A DNA stretch of 64,000 bases. It comes from Thermoguttaceae bacterium. Its GTDB lineage: Bacteria; Planctomycetota; Planctomycetia; Pirellulales; Thermoguttaceae. Location of the stretch: NCBI GenBank assembly GCA_017407125.1, contig JAFQXE010000003.1:62001-126000 (forward strand). Reading direction: 5' to 3'. Both the position numbers and the translations under genes were made by a program. How positions within the stretch are numbered: position 1 is the first letter of the stretch; every line of letters begins with the position of its first letter. The notes under the pieces are model-generated. The model saw only the letters and a list, made by a program, of their open reading frames with translations, ran no database searches and had not been told where the DNA came from. Shown in pieces: positions 1 through 8,494 of the stretch.

Positions 1-37
1 ACTTCCTACTCCCCATTCCCTATTCCCTACTCCCTAA
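1..37. repeat. Heptad repeat, C-rich arm (CCCTATT type), truncated by window edge
   Basis: Tandem 7-mers of the CCCTACT/CCCTATT type run from the left edge up to the start codon of the methyltransferase at 37. Only the pyrimidine-rich arm is visible; a purine-rich arm may lie outside the window. Confidence 0.8.
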
Positions 38-1515
38 TGCCTGTTACACGTAAAGAACGCGGAGATTGGCAGACCCCGGCTGAATTGGCTCAAGGCGTCT
101 GCCGTCTGACGCGAAAGTTTATCGACCCTGACGCGATTCTCGAACCGAATTGCGGTCAGGGCGCTTTTGTTCTTGCCGCCGCCAAGGCGTTTCCTGATGC
201 CAAACGCATCTGGGCGGGCGACGTCAACGCTCAATACGTTCAAAACGTTAAGAAAATCAACGACAGTCGCGTTGTCGTTCAGAAGGCAAACTTCTTTTCC
301 GGTCGCTGGAAACAGGTCTTGAATTCCCAGAGCGGATCGATTTTGATTATCGGCAATCCGCCGTGGGTTACGAATTCGGAACTCGCCCGATTGAACTCCG
401 GCAACGTCCCCAAAAAGGAGAACGCCGAGAATCTTGTCGGCATAGACGCTCTGACGGGAAAAAGCAACTTCGACGTTTCCGAATGGATGATGGTTGAAGA
501 GGTCAAGGCGTTACAGGGTCGCAACGGCGTTTTAGCCATGCTTTGCAAGACGTCCGTCGCCAGAAAGGTTCTCCGGTATATCTGGAAAAACGCGCTGACG
601 TACGCCTCTGCCAGCATTTACAAAATCGACGCCAAACGTTTTTTTGACGTTTCCGTCGAGGCGTGTTTACTGTTGATTCAATTCAAACCGGAAACGGACG
701 CGACCCTCGCGCCTTGCCCGGTTTACGACTCTTTAGAAAGCGATCAGCCCAGCCAGAGCGTCGCGCTGAGAAACGAGACCTTGGTCAACGACGCAGCGTT
801 TACAGACGCGTTCCCGGAACTGTTTCAGCTGAATGCGTCACAACCGCAATGGCGTTCCGGCGTCAAACATGACTGCTCTAAAGTGTTGGAATTGACCCGG
901 ATTGACGGCGACGTTTATCTCAACAAACTGGGAGAACAGACGACTCTGGAACCGCTGTGCGTTTATCCGCTGCTGAAAAGTTCAGACGTCGCCAACGGGC
1001 GCGTTGAGCCGCCGATTTGCCGGTTTCTGCTCGTTCCCCAAACGCGCGTTGGACAGAGCGTTGAGCGTCTTCAGCATGACGCCCCGCTGACGTGGACGTA
1101 CTTGCAGAATCATCTCGACTATTTCCAGAACCGGAAAAGCGCTGTCTATAGCAAGCAGACGCCGTTTTCCATTTTTGGCGTGGGGAATTACGCCTTTACG
1201 CCGTGGAAGGTCGCGATTTCCGGGCTGTACCGGACGCTGTCCTTTCAGATAGTCAAACCGCAGAATGGACGCCCCGTTGTCTTTGACGACACATGTTACT
1301 TTCTGCCGTGTCAGACGAAACGTCAGGCAGAGTTGGCCAAACAGATTCTGGATTCCCCGATAGCCGTCCAAACGATTAACGCCCTAGTTTTCTGGGATTC
1401 CAAACGACCGATTAAATGCGAGGCGTTAAATCGGCTCAATCTGCTGGAACTGGCGAAACGGCTGGGATTGGAAACGCAGTATCGGGAGCTCTTCAAACAT
1501 TCCGGGACAAAATAA
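37..1515 (+). CDS. Class I SAM-dependent N6-adenine DNA methyltransferase, orphan
   Basis: The protein (492 aa) has the signatures of an N6-adenine DNA methyltransferase. GDWQTP sits at residues 9-14 (motif X-like), the SAM-binding loop EPNCGQGAF at 36-44, and the catalytic GNPPW at 106-110. The stretch GLDALTGKSNF-like, here GIDALTGKSNFD, follows at about 137-148 and is typical of stand-alone Eco57I-like methylases. The C-terminal half is probably the target-recognition region. It would transfer a methyl group from SAM to adenine in DNA. No restriction enzyme or specificity subunit lies downstream; the upstream side is outside the window, so 'orphan' applies only to what is visible. The ATG follows the C-rich heptad arm directly and no Shine-Dalgarno sequence is seen. 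Recognition sequence cannot be inferred. Confidence 0.8.
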   Translation: MPVTRKERGDWQTPAELAQGVCRLTRKFIDPDAILEPNCGQGAFVLAAAKAFPDAKRIWAGDVNAQYVQNVKKINDSRVVVQKANFFSGRWKQVLNSQSGSILIIGNPPWVTNSELARLNSGNVPKKENAENLVGIDALTGKSNFDVSEWMMVEEVKALQGRNGVLAMLCKTSVARKVLRYIWKNALTYASASIYKIDAKRFFDVSVEACLLLIQFKPETDATLAPCPVYDSLESDQPSQSVALRNETLVNDAAFTDAFPELFQLNASQPQWRSGVKHDCSKVLELTRIDGDVYLNKLGEQTTLEPLCVYPLLKSSDVANGRVEPPICRFLLVPQTRVGQSVERLQHDAPLTWTYLQNHLDYFQNRKSAVYSKQTPFSIFGVGNYAFTPWKVAISGLYRTLSFQIVKPQNGRPVVFDDTCYFLPCQTKRQAELAKQILDSPIAVQTINALVFWDSKRPIKCEALNRLNLLELAKRLGLETQYRELFKHSGTK

Positions 1516-1530
1516 ATTTCTTTTTCTCCG

Positions 1531-3270
1531 CTACCCTTTCCAGAATCCGGGGTACAGGAACACGATGAGAGTGAAAATCTCCAGACGTCCCATGAGCATC
1601 AAGACGATAAACAGTATTTTCGCCGGTGCGTGGAAGAGTCCGAAATTCCCGGAGGCGGTTATTCCAAACGACGGTCCAACGCAGTTGAGCGACGTCGCGA
1701 CCGCAGTGATGCTGTCGAACATCTGATCGTTGGCGCTGAAATCGTTGTTCGTCCAGGTCGACGCCGGTTCAATAGCCAGCAGCAGGACGCATGCCGCGAC
1801 AAAGATCATGGCGTACAAGGCGAAGTACGTCAAAACGCTGCGGCGCATTTCGTCGGAATCGTCAACGGGCTTACCCTGAATTTGTAGGACACGGACTATT
1901 TTGGGACGAAAGACGCGTTCCACTTCTATCCGCAGCGTTTTCCACAGGACAATAAGACGCATCAATTTCAAACCGCAGGTTGTACTGCCGACGCAGCCCC
2001 CGGTAAAGATCAAAGCGAACAAAATGCCGCGGGAGAAATCGTTCCAGGTATCGTACTCTTTCAGCCCAAAGCCGGTTGACGAGACAATCGACGCCACCTG
2101 AAATCCGCAGCAGCGAAAGCTCTCGCCCAGCGACGACCAGCTCAAATTGTTTTTCTGTCCTTCTGGAAGAAAATCGCCGTGAAGCCAGCACGATCCGGAA
2201 ACCAGAACCGTTGCAAGGAGGAAGATGAAAACAAAGAGTTGGAACTCAGTGTTTTTGAGAAGTTTGAAAATGCCGAGCTCGTATTTATAAATCTCTTTTC
2301 CATCTGGCGCGCCCATGTCGATTCGTTTCTTTTCCCACGTACCCGCATAGTAAAGCAGGGCGTAGTTGCACGAAGAAATTAGCATGAATATAATCAGCGT
2401 CAGTTCAATCACAGGGCAATGAAAACTGTCGATTGAGTCGTTTCGGGAACTGAACCCGCCAGTTGCGACGCAGGAAAACGAGTGACAAACCGCGTCGTAA
2501 AAAGACATGCCCTCAATACGAAGCAACAGCGTCAGTACCAGGTTAAGCGAAATATATACGCTCAGCAAAGCCATAGCGGTTTTTCGCGCTTGAGCGTAAG
2601 GGGAATCGTTGGACGAGCGCGGCATTTCCGTCAGCAAGAGCGATTTCCCGGCAGAACGCGCGCCCAGAATCGCGACAAACAAAACCATGATTCCCAAGCC
2701 GCCTAAAAAGTGGAGTTCGCAGCGCCAAAATTGAATCGCTTTTGGAATGCAGACGGGATCTTCCACGTCGCTGATAACCGACGCGCCAAAGCCTGTTACG
2801 CCGGAAAAGGATTCGAAAAGACAATCGACGACGGACATCGGAATCGGTTTGCCGGATTCGTCTTTGTCTCGAATGACGCCGGAGAACAAAAAGGGAACGG
2901 CGGTCAAAAGCCCCGCCAGAATCCAGCTTAGCCCGACAACCGCGATGGATTCCCGCCGAAGCAAATGACTCGGCGTGGGGTCCGGCGTCTTTTCCTGCGT
3001 TTCGTACATGTCGTCTGGATTATACGTTGACATCCCAATCTCGTCTTTCGCCCGGGATTCAATCAGAACCACGTTACGCCCAAAGAATCGGAGAATCCCG
3101 CCAATTGCAGCGCAGACGAGCATTGCCCCCGTCAGCGCAAAAAAGCTGCGAGAGTCAAAGGACTCGGTCTGTCCCATAAACGGAAACGACCACGGCAGCG
3201 CCAACAACATCGACGCGCCCAGAATAAAGGACAGATAACTCAAAAAACGGCAGATTCGGGGAAAGGACAT
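1531..3270 (-). CDS. trkH: TrkH-family potassium uptake channel subunit
   Basis: A 579-aa integral membrane protein with the four-fold pore repeats of Trk/Ktr channels. The filter-like segments are SGVTGFGAS (about 156-164), SCVATGGFS (266-274), SIVSSTGFG (394-402) and a fourth near 527 (TSLNCVGPSFG). The C-terminus, MGRLEIFTLIVFLYPGFWKG, is the family's usual end. The family imports K+ across the inner membrane with a cytoplasmic TrkA/KtrA gating ring; no trkA is in the window. It is convergent with the methyltransferase (15 bp between stops). The ATG follows a C-rich stretch ending in ACTCCCC, with no Shine-Dalgarno sequence. Confidence 0.93.
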   Translation of the reverse strand: MSFPRICRFLSYLSFILGASMLLALPWSFPFMGQTESFDSRSFFALTGAMLVCAAIGGILRFFGRNVVLIESRAKDEIGMSTYNPDDMYETQEKTPDPTPSHLLRRESIAVVGLSWILAGLLTAVPFLFSGVIRDKDESGKPIPMSVVDCLFESFSGVTGFGASVISDVEDPVCIPKAIQFWRCELHFLGGLGIMVLFVAILGARSAGKSLLLTEMPRSSNDSPYAQARKTAMALLSVYISLNLVLTLLLRIEGMSFYDAVCHSFSCVATGGFSSRNDSIDSFHCPVIELTLIIFMLISSCNYALLYYAGTWEKKRIDMGAPDGKEIYKYELGIFKLLKNTEFQLFVFIFLLATVLVSGSCWLHGDFLPEGQKNNLSWSSLGESFRCCGFQVASIVSSTGFGLKEYDTWNDFSRGILFALIFTGGCVGSTTCGLKLMRLIVLWKTLRIEVERVFRPKIVRVLQIQGKPVDDSDEMRRSVLTYFALYAMIFVAACVLLLAIEPASTWTNNDFSANDQMFDSITAVATSLNCVGPSFGITASGNFGLFHAPAKILFIVLMLMGRLEIFTLIVFLYPGFWKG

Positions 3271-3365
3271 GGGGAGTAAGTTGCGAGTTGCGAGTTACGA
3301 GTTGCGAGAGGATTTAGTGAAGCGCTTGCGTTTCTCGCTACTCGCTACTCGCCACTCGCAACTTG
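3271..3365. repeat. Heptad inverted repeat, GTTGCGA type
   Basis: Left arm of GTTGCGA/GTTACGA units (about 3279-3311), a short centre containing AAGCGCTTGCG, and a right arm of CTCGCTA/CTCGCCA units (about 3333-3364). The right arm encodes the last residues and the stop codon of aroB. Confidence 0.85.
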
Positions 3366-4445
3366 TAAAAATTCTAAAATCTGATTCTCATCGACGTTCT
3401 TAACCAGCTCGCCGGAACCAATTTTATCCGGCAGGACAAAATTGATGTGCCCGTTGGCGGTCTTTTTGTCGTGAAGCATGATTTGAACGGTTTTTTCCGG
3501 GGTCAAGCCGTCCGGCCAGGAAACGTCCATTCCCAACGCTTCGATAAGTCGATTGTGACGGAGAACCGTTTCCTCGTCGACGCGACCGAGATACTGGGCG
3601 AACCGGATGGCGCGCGTCATGCCGACGGAAACCGCTTCGCCGTGGAGCTTGCCTTCAAAGCGTTCAAAGGTTTCGATTGCGTGTCCGAAGGTGTGCCCAT
3701 AATTGAGCAGGGCGCGGCGGCCGGAGATTTCTTTTTCGTCTTGAGAGACGACGTCCGCTTTGATCAGACAGCATCGATAGACGATTTCTGCCAGGACGTT
3801 GACGTCGCGCTGCAAAATGGCGTCGACATGCGATTCCAGATACCGGAAAAAGGACTCGTCCAGAATAACGCCGTACTTGACGACTTCCGCCATTCCCGCT
3901 AGATACTGACGGTTGTTGAGCGTCCGCAGTGTGTCGATGTCAATCACAACGCCCTGAGGCTGATAAAACGTCCCAACGACGTTTTTACCGTATTCCAAAT
4001 CAATCGCGGTTTTACCGCCGACGGAGCTGTCGACCTGAGCCAAAAGCGTGGTCGGGAACTGCCAGAATCGAACGCCTCGCATGTACGTAGACGCGACGAA
4101 GCCCGCCAAATCGCCGACGACGCCTCCGCCGATAGCGCAGACTACCGTCTTCCGATCGCAGCCGCCTTCCAGCATCCGGCTCCAAATCTGTTCCGCCATA
4201 TCAAGGCATTTGCTGTCCTCGCCGGCGGGAATGACAGCCAGTTCCGTTTCCCAGACTTGAGCGATTGTCTCTGCCAGAGCGTCTCCGTAAAGCGTTTCGA
4301 CGTTGTCGTCGGTTACAACAAAGACCTGAGACGGCGCGCCGTTTTGACGAATGTACTCAACCGCGTTTGGCAGCAACCCCGTCCCGATAAAAATCGGATA
4401 CGATCGCTCCCCCAGTTCAACAGTAAGAGTTTTAATTTCTTGCAT
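3345..4445 (-). CDS. aroB: 3-dehydroquinate synthase
   Basis: Converts DAHP to 3-dehydroquinate, the second shikimate-pathway step, using NAD+ and a divalent metal. The NAD-binding GGGVVGDLAGF is at about 106-116, followed by PTTLLAQVDSSVGGKT at about 131-146. The metal ligands are expected in AEVVKYG (Glu), NYGHTFGHAIE (His) and HGEAVS (His), all present. I place the start at ATG 4445. A GTG at 4463 would add MYNINI, but that stretch is the AT-rich TATAATATTAATATT, which looks like promoter or spacer. The final residues QVASGE and the TAG stop are encoded by the heptad repeat, so the C-terminus has probably been rewritten by it. The rest of the fold is complete (366 aa). Confidence 0.95.
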   Translation of the reverse strand: MQEIKTLTVELGERSYPIFIGTGLLPNAVEYIRQNGAPSQVFVVTDDNVETLYGDALAETIAQVWETELAVIPAGEDSKCLDMAEQIWSRMLEGGCDRKTVVCAIGGGVVGDLAGFVASTYMRGVRFWQFPTTLLAQVDSSVGGKTAIDLEYGKNVVGTFYQPQGVVIDIDTLRTLNNRQYLAGMAEVVKYGVILDESFFRYLESHVDAILQRDVNVLAEIVYRCCLIKADVVSQDEKEISGRRALLNYGHTFGHAIETFERFEGKLHGEAVSVGMTRAIRFAQYLGRVDEETVLRHNRLIEALGMDVSWPDGLTPEKTVQIMLHDKKTANGHINFVLPDKIGSGELVKNVDENQILEFLQVASGE

Positions 4446-4469
4446 AATATTAATATTATACACAGAAAC

Positions 4470-4557
4470 GGGGAATAGGGAATAGGGAGTAGGGAATAGT
4501 AATTCGCCTACGGCGAATTTAAAAACTACTCCCTATTCCCCACTTCCTACTCCCTAA
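4470..4557. repeat. Heptad inverted repeat, GGGAATA type with palindromic core
   Basis: Type example of the element. Purine arm 4470-4499 (GGGAATA, GGGAGTA units), palindromic core AATTCGCC-TAC-GGCGAATT at 4501-4519, pyrimidine arm 4525-4556 (CCCTATT, CCCCACT, TCCTACT units). As RNA it would fold into one long hairpin. It lies between aroB and the small lipoprotein, both on the minus strand. Confidence 0.9.
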
Positions 4558-4558
4558 A

Positions 4559-4780
4559 CTAATCCCTTCCAACGCCCAGATTTTTCTCGATGTCCCGGCT
4601 TTTGCTGGATAGTCCGGAATATTCGCTGTCAGCGTCGCTCTGCCGCAATTTAGAAAACATTCCCCCTTCCGCTTTTTCTTTGGGGTCGTCTTTTGCCGAT
4701 TTAGAAGAAAAGGTTTTACATCCAGAAAACAAAGACGCTGTAAAAGCAAACGCGGCGGCAATGGCAGTTCGACGATTCAT
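4559..4780 (-). CDS. Small putative lipoprotein
   Basis: A 73-aa product beginning MNRRTAIAAAFAF, with a signal peptide and a lipobox ending SLFSGC at residues 16-21. The mature part is short, charged (KSAKDDPKEKAEG) and unlikely to be a folded enzyme. I recognise no family. The ATG at 4780 is preferred over an upstream start at 4813 because the signal peptide begins there; the extra residues would be encoded by an AATTGCT heptad arm. The stop falls 2 bp from another heptad element. It is probably a surface or periplasmic lipoprotein; function unknown. Confidence 0.6.
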   Translation of the reverse strand: MNRRTAIAAAFAFTASLFSGCKTFSSKSAKDDPKEKAEGGMFSKLRQSDADSEYSGLSSKSRDIEKNLGVGRD

Positions 4781-4781
4781 A

Positions 4782-5000
4782 GTAATTAGCAATGAGCAAT
4801 TAGCAATTTGCAATTAGCGCAAAGCGCAGGTCAGGGGAGGGGTAGGTAATCGCATATTGACGCGATTCCCTTGAATTATTTCCTGTTTTATAGCAAAAAT
4901 TCCTCCGAAATGCAATATCAATTTAGAAAAAGCAAAACAAAAAAACGGCGCATTATTGCGCCGTTGAATTGCTAATTGCTCATTGAAAATTGCTAATTGA
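4782..5000. repeat. Heptad arms of the GCAATTA type flanking a spacer
   Basis: Left arm 4782-4815 (GCAATTA, GCAATGA, GCAATTT units) followed by GCGCAAAGCGC, and right arm 4966-5000 (GCTAATT, GCTCATT units). The two arms are inverted to each other. The spacer holds the intrinsic terminator of gltA. The right arm lies between the gltA stop codon and that terminator, so it is part of the gltA transcript. Confidence 0.8.
4936..4965 (-). terminator. Intrinsic terminator of gltA
   Basis: On the minus strand a 9-bp perfect stem AACGGCGCA/TGCGCCGTT (4944-4952 with 4957-4965, 4-nt loop) is followed by a T-run, about 40 nt after the gltA stop. Confidence 0.85.
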
Positions 5001-5003
5001 CCT

Positions 5004-6308
5004 TTATTCTCGATTCTCAATCGGAATAACAGACCGGGTCTTTTCGCCGACGTACAATTGTCGCGGGCGGTGAATTTTGTTCTTTTCTGTATTGTGCATT
5101 TCTCGGAAATGAGCGATCCAGCCGGGCAGACGTCCCAAGGCGAACAGCACCGTAAACATGTTCTTCGGGATGCCCATCAGGGAGTAAATGATCCCGGAGT
5201 AGAAGTCGACGTTCGGGTACAGTTTCCGTTCGATGAAGTAGGAGTCTTTCAGAGCATACTCTTCCAGTTCCTGAGCCAGGTCGAACAGGGGGTCTGACCC
5301 TTTGTACTCTTTGATGAGTTTGTCGGCGATGTTCTTTAACACGACAGCGCGCGGGTCGTAGCTCTTGTAAATGCGGTGTCCGAAGCCCATGAGTCGGAAC
5401 GGGTCGTTGGGGTCTTTCGCCTTGTCGATGTACTTGCCCAGGTCGCGGTTGTCTTTGAGGATGCTTTCCAGCATGACGATGCACGCCTCGTTCGCTCCGC
5501 CGTGGAATTCGCCCCACAGAGCGTTAATGCCGGCGGACAGGGCGGAAAACATGTTGACGTTACTGGACCCGACCATGCGGACGGCGGACGTCGAGCAGTT
5601 TTGACCGTGGTCTGCGTGCAGAATCAACAACGTGTTGAGAGCCTTGACGTACATGGGGTTCATGACGTAGTCTTCCGACGGGACGGCGAACATCATGTAC
5701 AGGAAGTTTTCCGCAAACGAGAGCGCGTTTTTCGGGTAGATGAACGGCTGACCGATGCTCTGCTTGTGGCTGAAAGCAGCAATGGTCGGGACTTTGCCCA
5801 AGGCGCGATAGGTCGTCAGTTCCAGCGCTTCCGGGTCGTTCGGGTCGAGGTAGTCGATAATAAACGCCGGCATCGCCGCCATGATCGACGCCATAATCGC
5901 CATCGGGTGCGAGTGTTCCGGGAACCCCTTGAAAATCTGCTTCATGTTTTCATGAAGAAGCGTGTGATGGCAAATGCCGTGCTGGAATTTATCCAGCTGT
6001 TCTTTGGTCGGCAGCTCGCCGTAGATGAGCAGATAGACGACTTCCAGATACTGACAGTTGACCGCCAGTTCTTCAATCGGATAGCCGCGATAACGGAGCT
6101 TGCCTTTGTCCCCCTCGATGTACGTAATCTGGCTGATAACCGACCCGGTGTTGGCAAACCCCTGATCCATTGTAATCAACCCGGTTTGAGCGAACAGCTT
6201 GGAAATATCCAGAGCGCGGTTTCCTTCCGACCCCTGAAGGACGTCGAAATCCCAGCTTTGATCTCCAATGGTCAATTTTGCCTGTTCGATAACTTTGGCT
6301 TCTCCCAT
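5004..6308 (-). CDS. gltA: Citrate synthase
   Basis: Condenses oxaloacetate and acetyl-CoA to citrate. The 434-aa length fits the hexameric bacterial type. The catalytic residues are visible: His234 in HADHGQNCST, His269 in EFHGGANEA and Asp in YPNVDFYSG near residue 363. MGFGHRIYKSYDPRA is the CoA/oxaloacetate-binding segment. A good Shine-Dalgarno sequence (AAGGAG, 6315-6320) lies 6 nt before the ATG, unlike many neighbours. Transcription ends at a strong hairpin at 4936-4965. A heptad arm lies between stop and terminator. In an anaerobe it would serve a partial TCA cycle supplying glutamate, which is inference. Confidence 0.97.
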   Translation of the reverse strand: MGEAKVIEQAKLTIGDQSWDFDVLQGSEGNRALDISKLFAQTGLITMDQGFANTGSVISQITYIEGDKGKLRYRGYPIEELAVNCQYLEVVYLLIYGELPTKEQLDKFQHGICHHTLLHENMKQIFKGFPEHSHPMAIMASIMAAMPAFIIDYLDPNDPEALELTTYRALGKVPTIAAFSHKQSIGQPFIYPKNALSFAENFLYMMFAVPSEDYVMNPMYVKALNTLLILHADHGQNCSTSAVRMVGSSNVNMFSALSAGINALWGEFHGGANEACIVMLESILKDNRDLGKYIDKAKDPNDPFRLMGFGHRIYKSYDPRAVVLKNIADKLIKEYKGSDPLFDLAQELEEYALKDSYFIERKLYPNVDFYSGIIYSLMGIPKNMFTVLFALGRLPGWIAHFREMHNTEKNKIHRPRQLYVGEKTRSVIPIENRE

Positions 6309-6319
6309 GAGTGTCTCCT

Positions 6320-6360
6320 TTAATTCGGAATGCAGAATGCGGAATTAGGAATTACGCAAG
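6320..6360. repeat. Heptad arm, GGAATTA/CGGAATG type
   Basis: Units of the AATTCGG, AATGCGG, AATTAGG type end in ACGCAAGCGC. It lies just upstream of the gltA Shine-Dalgarno sequence, in the presumed gltA leader. Confidence 0.75.
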
Positions 6361-6387
6361 CGCCTCACAAAAACGTATCATCTATAC

Positions 6388-6420
6388 GAAAAAATCCCTC
6401 ATAGCCATGACTACAAGGGA
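6388..6420 (-). terminator. Intrinsic terminator of rpsR
   Basis: On the minus strand TCCCT (6416-6420) pairs with AGGGA (6395-6399), with an inner TAG/CTA pairing, followed by six T. It is about 150 nt after the rpsR stop, with a complete heptad hairpin in between. Confidence 0.65.
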
Positions 6421-6476
6421 ATGTACTTGCATATTTCAAGAGCGCTCAGGCAGAGATAATATCTGTCTGATAAATT

Positions 6477-6566
6477 AATTCGGAATGCGTAATACAGAAT
6501 TAGAAATTATCATTGTGGAACGCTTTGCGTAATTCCGCATTCCGAATTCCTAATTCCGAATTACCT
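6477..6566. repeat. Heptad inverted repeat, GGAATTA type
   Basis: Left arm AATTCGG/AATGCGT/AATACAG units (6477-6508), centre containing AACGCTTTGCGT, right arm CCGCATT/CCGAATT/CCTAATT units to 6566. It ends 7 bp from the rpsR stop codon. Confidence 0.85.
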
Positions 6567-6572
6567 AAAGTC

Positions 6573-6854
6573 TCATTCGCCAACGAACGGCAGAAGAGCC
6601 ATGAATCGAGCGCGCTTGACGGCCTGCTGAACGGCGTTTTGGCTAATGGCGCAGCAGCCATTCTTGCGGCGGCTGAGGATTTTGCCCTGACGGTTGGTCA
6701 GTTTTTTGAGCAGTTCAACGTCTTTGTAGTCAACAAACATCGGGCGCGGAAGTTTACCATCAACCAAAATGGGGTCTTTCTTCTTAATGTGAACTTTCGG
6801 TTTACGATGTCGATTGTTGGCGGCGGCGTTCTTTTTGTTAGCAAATCGCGGCAT
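6573..6854 (-). CDS. rpsR: 30S ribosomal protein bS18
   Basis: A basic 93-aa protein. The conserved S18 core is visible: [20 protein letters not shown] followed by [22 protein letters not shown] and a C-terminal FMALLPFV. It belongs to the small-subunit platform next to bS6. The N-terminal basic tail ([20 protein letters not shown]) is longer than in E. coli. A Shine-Dalgarno sequence AAGGA lies 7 nt before ATG. The usual neighbours rpsF and rplI are absent, so it is a stand-alone gene with its own terminator. Confidence 0.95.
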   Translation of the reverse strand: MPRFANKKNAAANNRHRKPKVHIKKKDPILVDGKLPRPMFVDYKDVELLKKLTNRQGKILSRRKNGCCAISQNAVQQAVKRARFMALLPFVGE

Positions 6855-6999
6855 GTTTTAATCCTTGGGTTAATATAAATATGGTTTGAGTTAGCTTCCA
6901 GCTTTTTTACTAGCAAGCTACTAACTAAATACTCAACTAAATTTGAGAATGGAATTTTAACCATTTTTACGGATATTTCAAGGGGGGGCGGGAGAAAAA

Positions 7000-7180
7000 G
7001 GCAGTAGACAGTAGGCAATAGGCATTAGTGAGGAGTAGACGCGAAGCGTTCCACGACAAGAATAAGGGGGTTCCAGCTATTTTGAACTTGAATAAATCCG
7101 AAACTCTGTTATAATATAAGGGATTAGAGAATTGTTTTTTGTGGCGCTTTGCGTCCTACTGCCTACTGCCTTTTATCCCC
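7000..7180. repeat. Split heptad element, GGCAGTA type, with a promoter between the arms
   Basis: Purine arm 7000-7053 (GGCAGTA, GACAGTA, GGCAATA, GGCATTA, then GACGCGAAGCGTTCC) and pyrimidine arm 7141-7176 (GCGCTTTGCG, then CCTACTG units). The 326-bp gap between rpsR and manC holds this element, an AT-rich stretch (6880-6970) in which I see nothing, and the manC promoter between the arms. Confidence 0.8.
7088..7115 (+). promoter_or_regulatory. Sigma70-type promoter of manC
   Basis: TTGAAT (7088-7093), 16 bp, TATAAT (7110-7115). The predicted start near 7122 gives a leader of about 60 nt that contains the C-rich heptad arm and GCGCTTTGCG. Confidence 0.7.
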
Positions 7181-8275
7181 ATGCTTCACGCAATAATTAT
7201 GGCTGGCGGGAGCGGTTCTCGACTCTGGCCAGAAAGCCGGGCGAACCATCCCAAACAACTGCTGAAAATCGGAGCGGATACGCCGCTGATTCGTCAGAGC
7301 GTTGACCGCATTAAGACTTTGATCCCTCCGGAACGGATTTATCTGTCAACCAACGCCCGGCTGGCGCAGCCGCTGTTGGACGCTGTCGAGGTTCTTCCGC
7401 CGGAATCCGCTATCGTCGAACCGGCTGGGCGAAACACAGCCGCCTGTATCGCCCTGGCGGCGGTCTACTGTTTGAAAAAAGACCCGGATGCGACGATGGT
7501 TATTCTCACCTCCGACCACCGCATCGCCCCGGAATCGGAGTTCCAAAACTGCGTCAAGGCGGCGGCGGAACTGGTCGAGCAGGACCCGACCCGGCTGATT
7601 ACCTTTGGAATCGTTCCGCGTTGGCCGTCGGAATCCTACGGGTACATTCACCGCTGTTCCGGCTCCGGAGAAGTCGTCAACGGCGTGAACGTCTATCCGG
7701 TTAAAGAGTTCAAAGAGAAACCGTCCCGCGACGTGGCGGAGTCGTTCCTCAAAGACGGGCATTATTTCTGGAACTCCGGCATGTTCGTCTGGAAAGCTCA
7801 AACCATTCTGGACAATATTGCCCAATATGAACCGGAACTTGGCGCGGCGTTTGACGCTATCGCTCATGCGTGGGATTCCGACCCGGAAACCCGGCAGAAG
7901 GTTCTCGCTCAGCAGTTTGCCGCCATGAAAAGCATCTCTATCGACTACGCCGTCATGGAGCGTTCTCCCAACGTCAGCGTCGTTGAAGCGTCGTTTGACT
8001 GGGACGACATCGGCTCGTGGACGTCTCTGGAACGGCTTTCCAAACAGGACGAGCAGGGAAACACGATTCAGTGCAAGCGATACGTCTGCGTCGATACCGA
8101 AGGGACTATCGTCCGCTGCAGCGATCCCAATCATCTTATTGCCACCGTCGGCGTGCGAGACCTGGCGATTATCGAAACGCCGTCCGCGACGCTCGTTATC
8201 AACAAAAAGAACGAAGAAGCCGTCCGAAAAGCCGTTGAACAGATTAAAGAAAACGACTGGACGCAGTGGCTGTAG
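7181..8275 (+). CDS. manC: Mannose-1-phosphate guanylyltransferase
   Basis: Makes GDP-mannose from mannose-1-phosphate and GTP for cell-envelope sugars. It has the nucleotidyltransferase signature MAGGSGSRLWP (7-17), EPAGRNTAACIALAA, the substrate loop FKEKP and the active-site FWNSGMFVWK. SFDWDDIGSWTSL is typical of ManC/RfbM. It is the short form (364 aa) without the C-terminal phosphomannose isomerase domain. I use ATG 7181. A TTG at 7139 would add residues encoded by the heptad arm. The TAG stop is the first part of the element that flanks hsp20. Confidence 0.93.
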   Translation: MLHAIIMAGGSGSRLWPESRANHPKQLLKIGADTPLIRQSVDRIKTLIPPERIYLSTNARLAQPLLDAVEVLPPESAIVEPAGRNTAACIALAAVYCLKKDPDATMVILTSDHRIAPESEFQNCVKAAAELVEQDPTRLITFGIVPRWPSESYGYIHRCSGSGEVVNGVNVYPVKEFKEKPSRDVAESFLKDGHYFWNSGMFVWKAQTILDNIAQYEPELGAAFDAIAHAWDSDPETRQKVLAQQFAAMKSISIDYAVMERSPNVSVVEASFDWDDIGSWTSLERLSKQDEQGNTIQCKRYVCVDTEGTIVRCSDPNHLIATVGVRDLAIIETPSATLVINKKNEEAVRKAVEQIKENDWTQWL

Positions 8276-8456
8276 GGAGCGGCGAGTGATTGGAAGGCGG
8301 TAATGAAGCGACTAACAGGAGCGGAATTACGCAGTTCGCCAAAGGCGAACCGAAACGCTGGTAATACAATTGGTTTATAGCCGTTCCAACATTTTGTTCG
8401 CCGTTCCGGCGAATGCGTAATTCCGTTCGCTAACGCTCGCTCCATTACCGCCTTTC
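8273..8456. repeat. Flanking element, copy A (terminal inverted repeats AAGGCGGTAATG)
   Basis: About 180 bp, beginning TAGGGAGCG at the manC stop. Ends are inverted to each other: GGAAGGCGGTAATGAAGC (8292 onward) and GCTCCATTACCGCCTTTC (to 8456). Inner palindromes are GTTCGCC-AAA-GGCGAAC and GTTCGCCGTTCCGGCGAA. A second copy lies on the other side of hsp20 at 9012-9171. Confidence 0.85.
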
Positions 8457-8494
8457 ATCTTCTGGTTGACTATGCGTATATGATTCTACCGTCA

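Noticed and set aside
4814-5020. Small frame between gltA and the lipoprotein gene
   Set aside because: It covers heptads and the gltA terminator and has no signal or motif.
5376-6323. Long open frame opposite gltA (about 315 codons)
   Set aside because: It is the antisense shadow of a well-conserved citrate synthase gene; its product is rich in Arg, Val and Asp with no recognisable motif.
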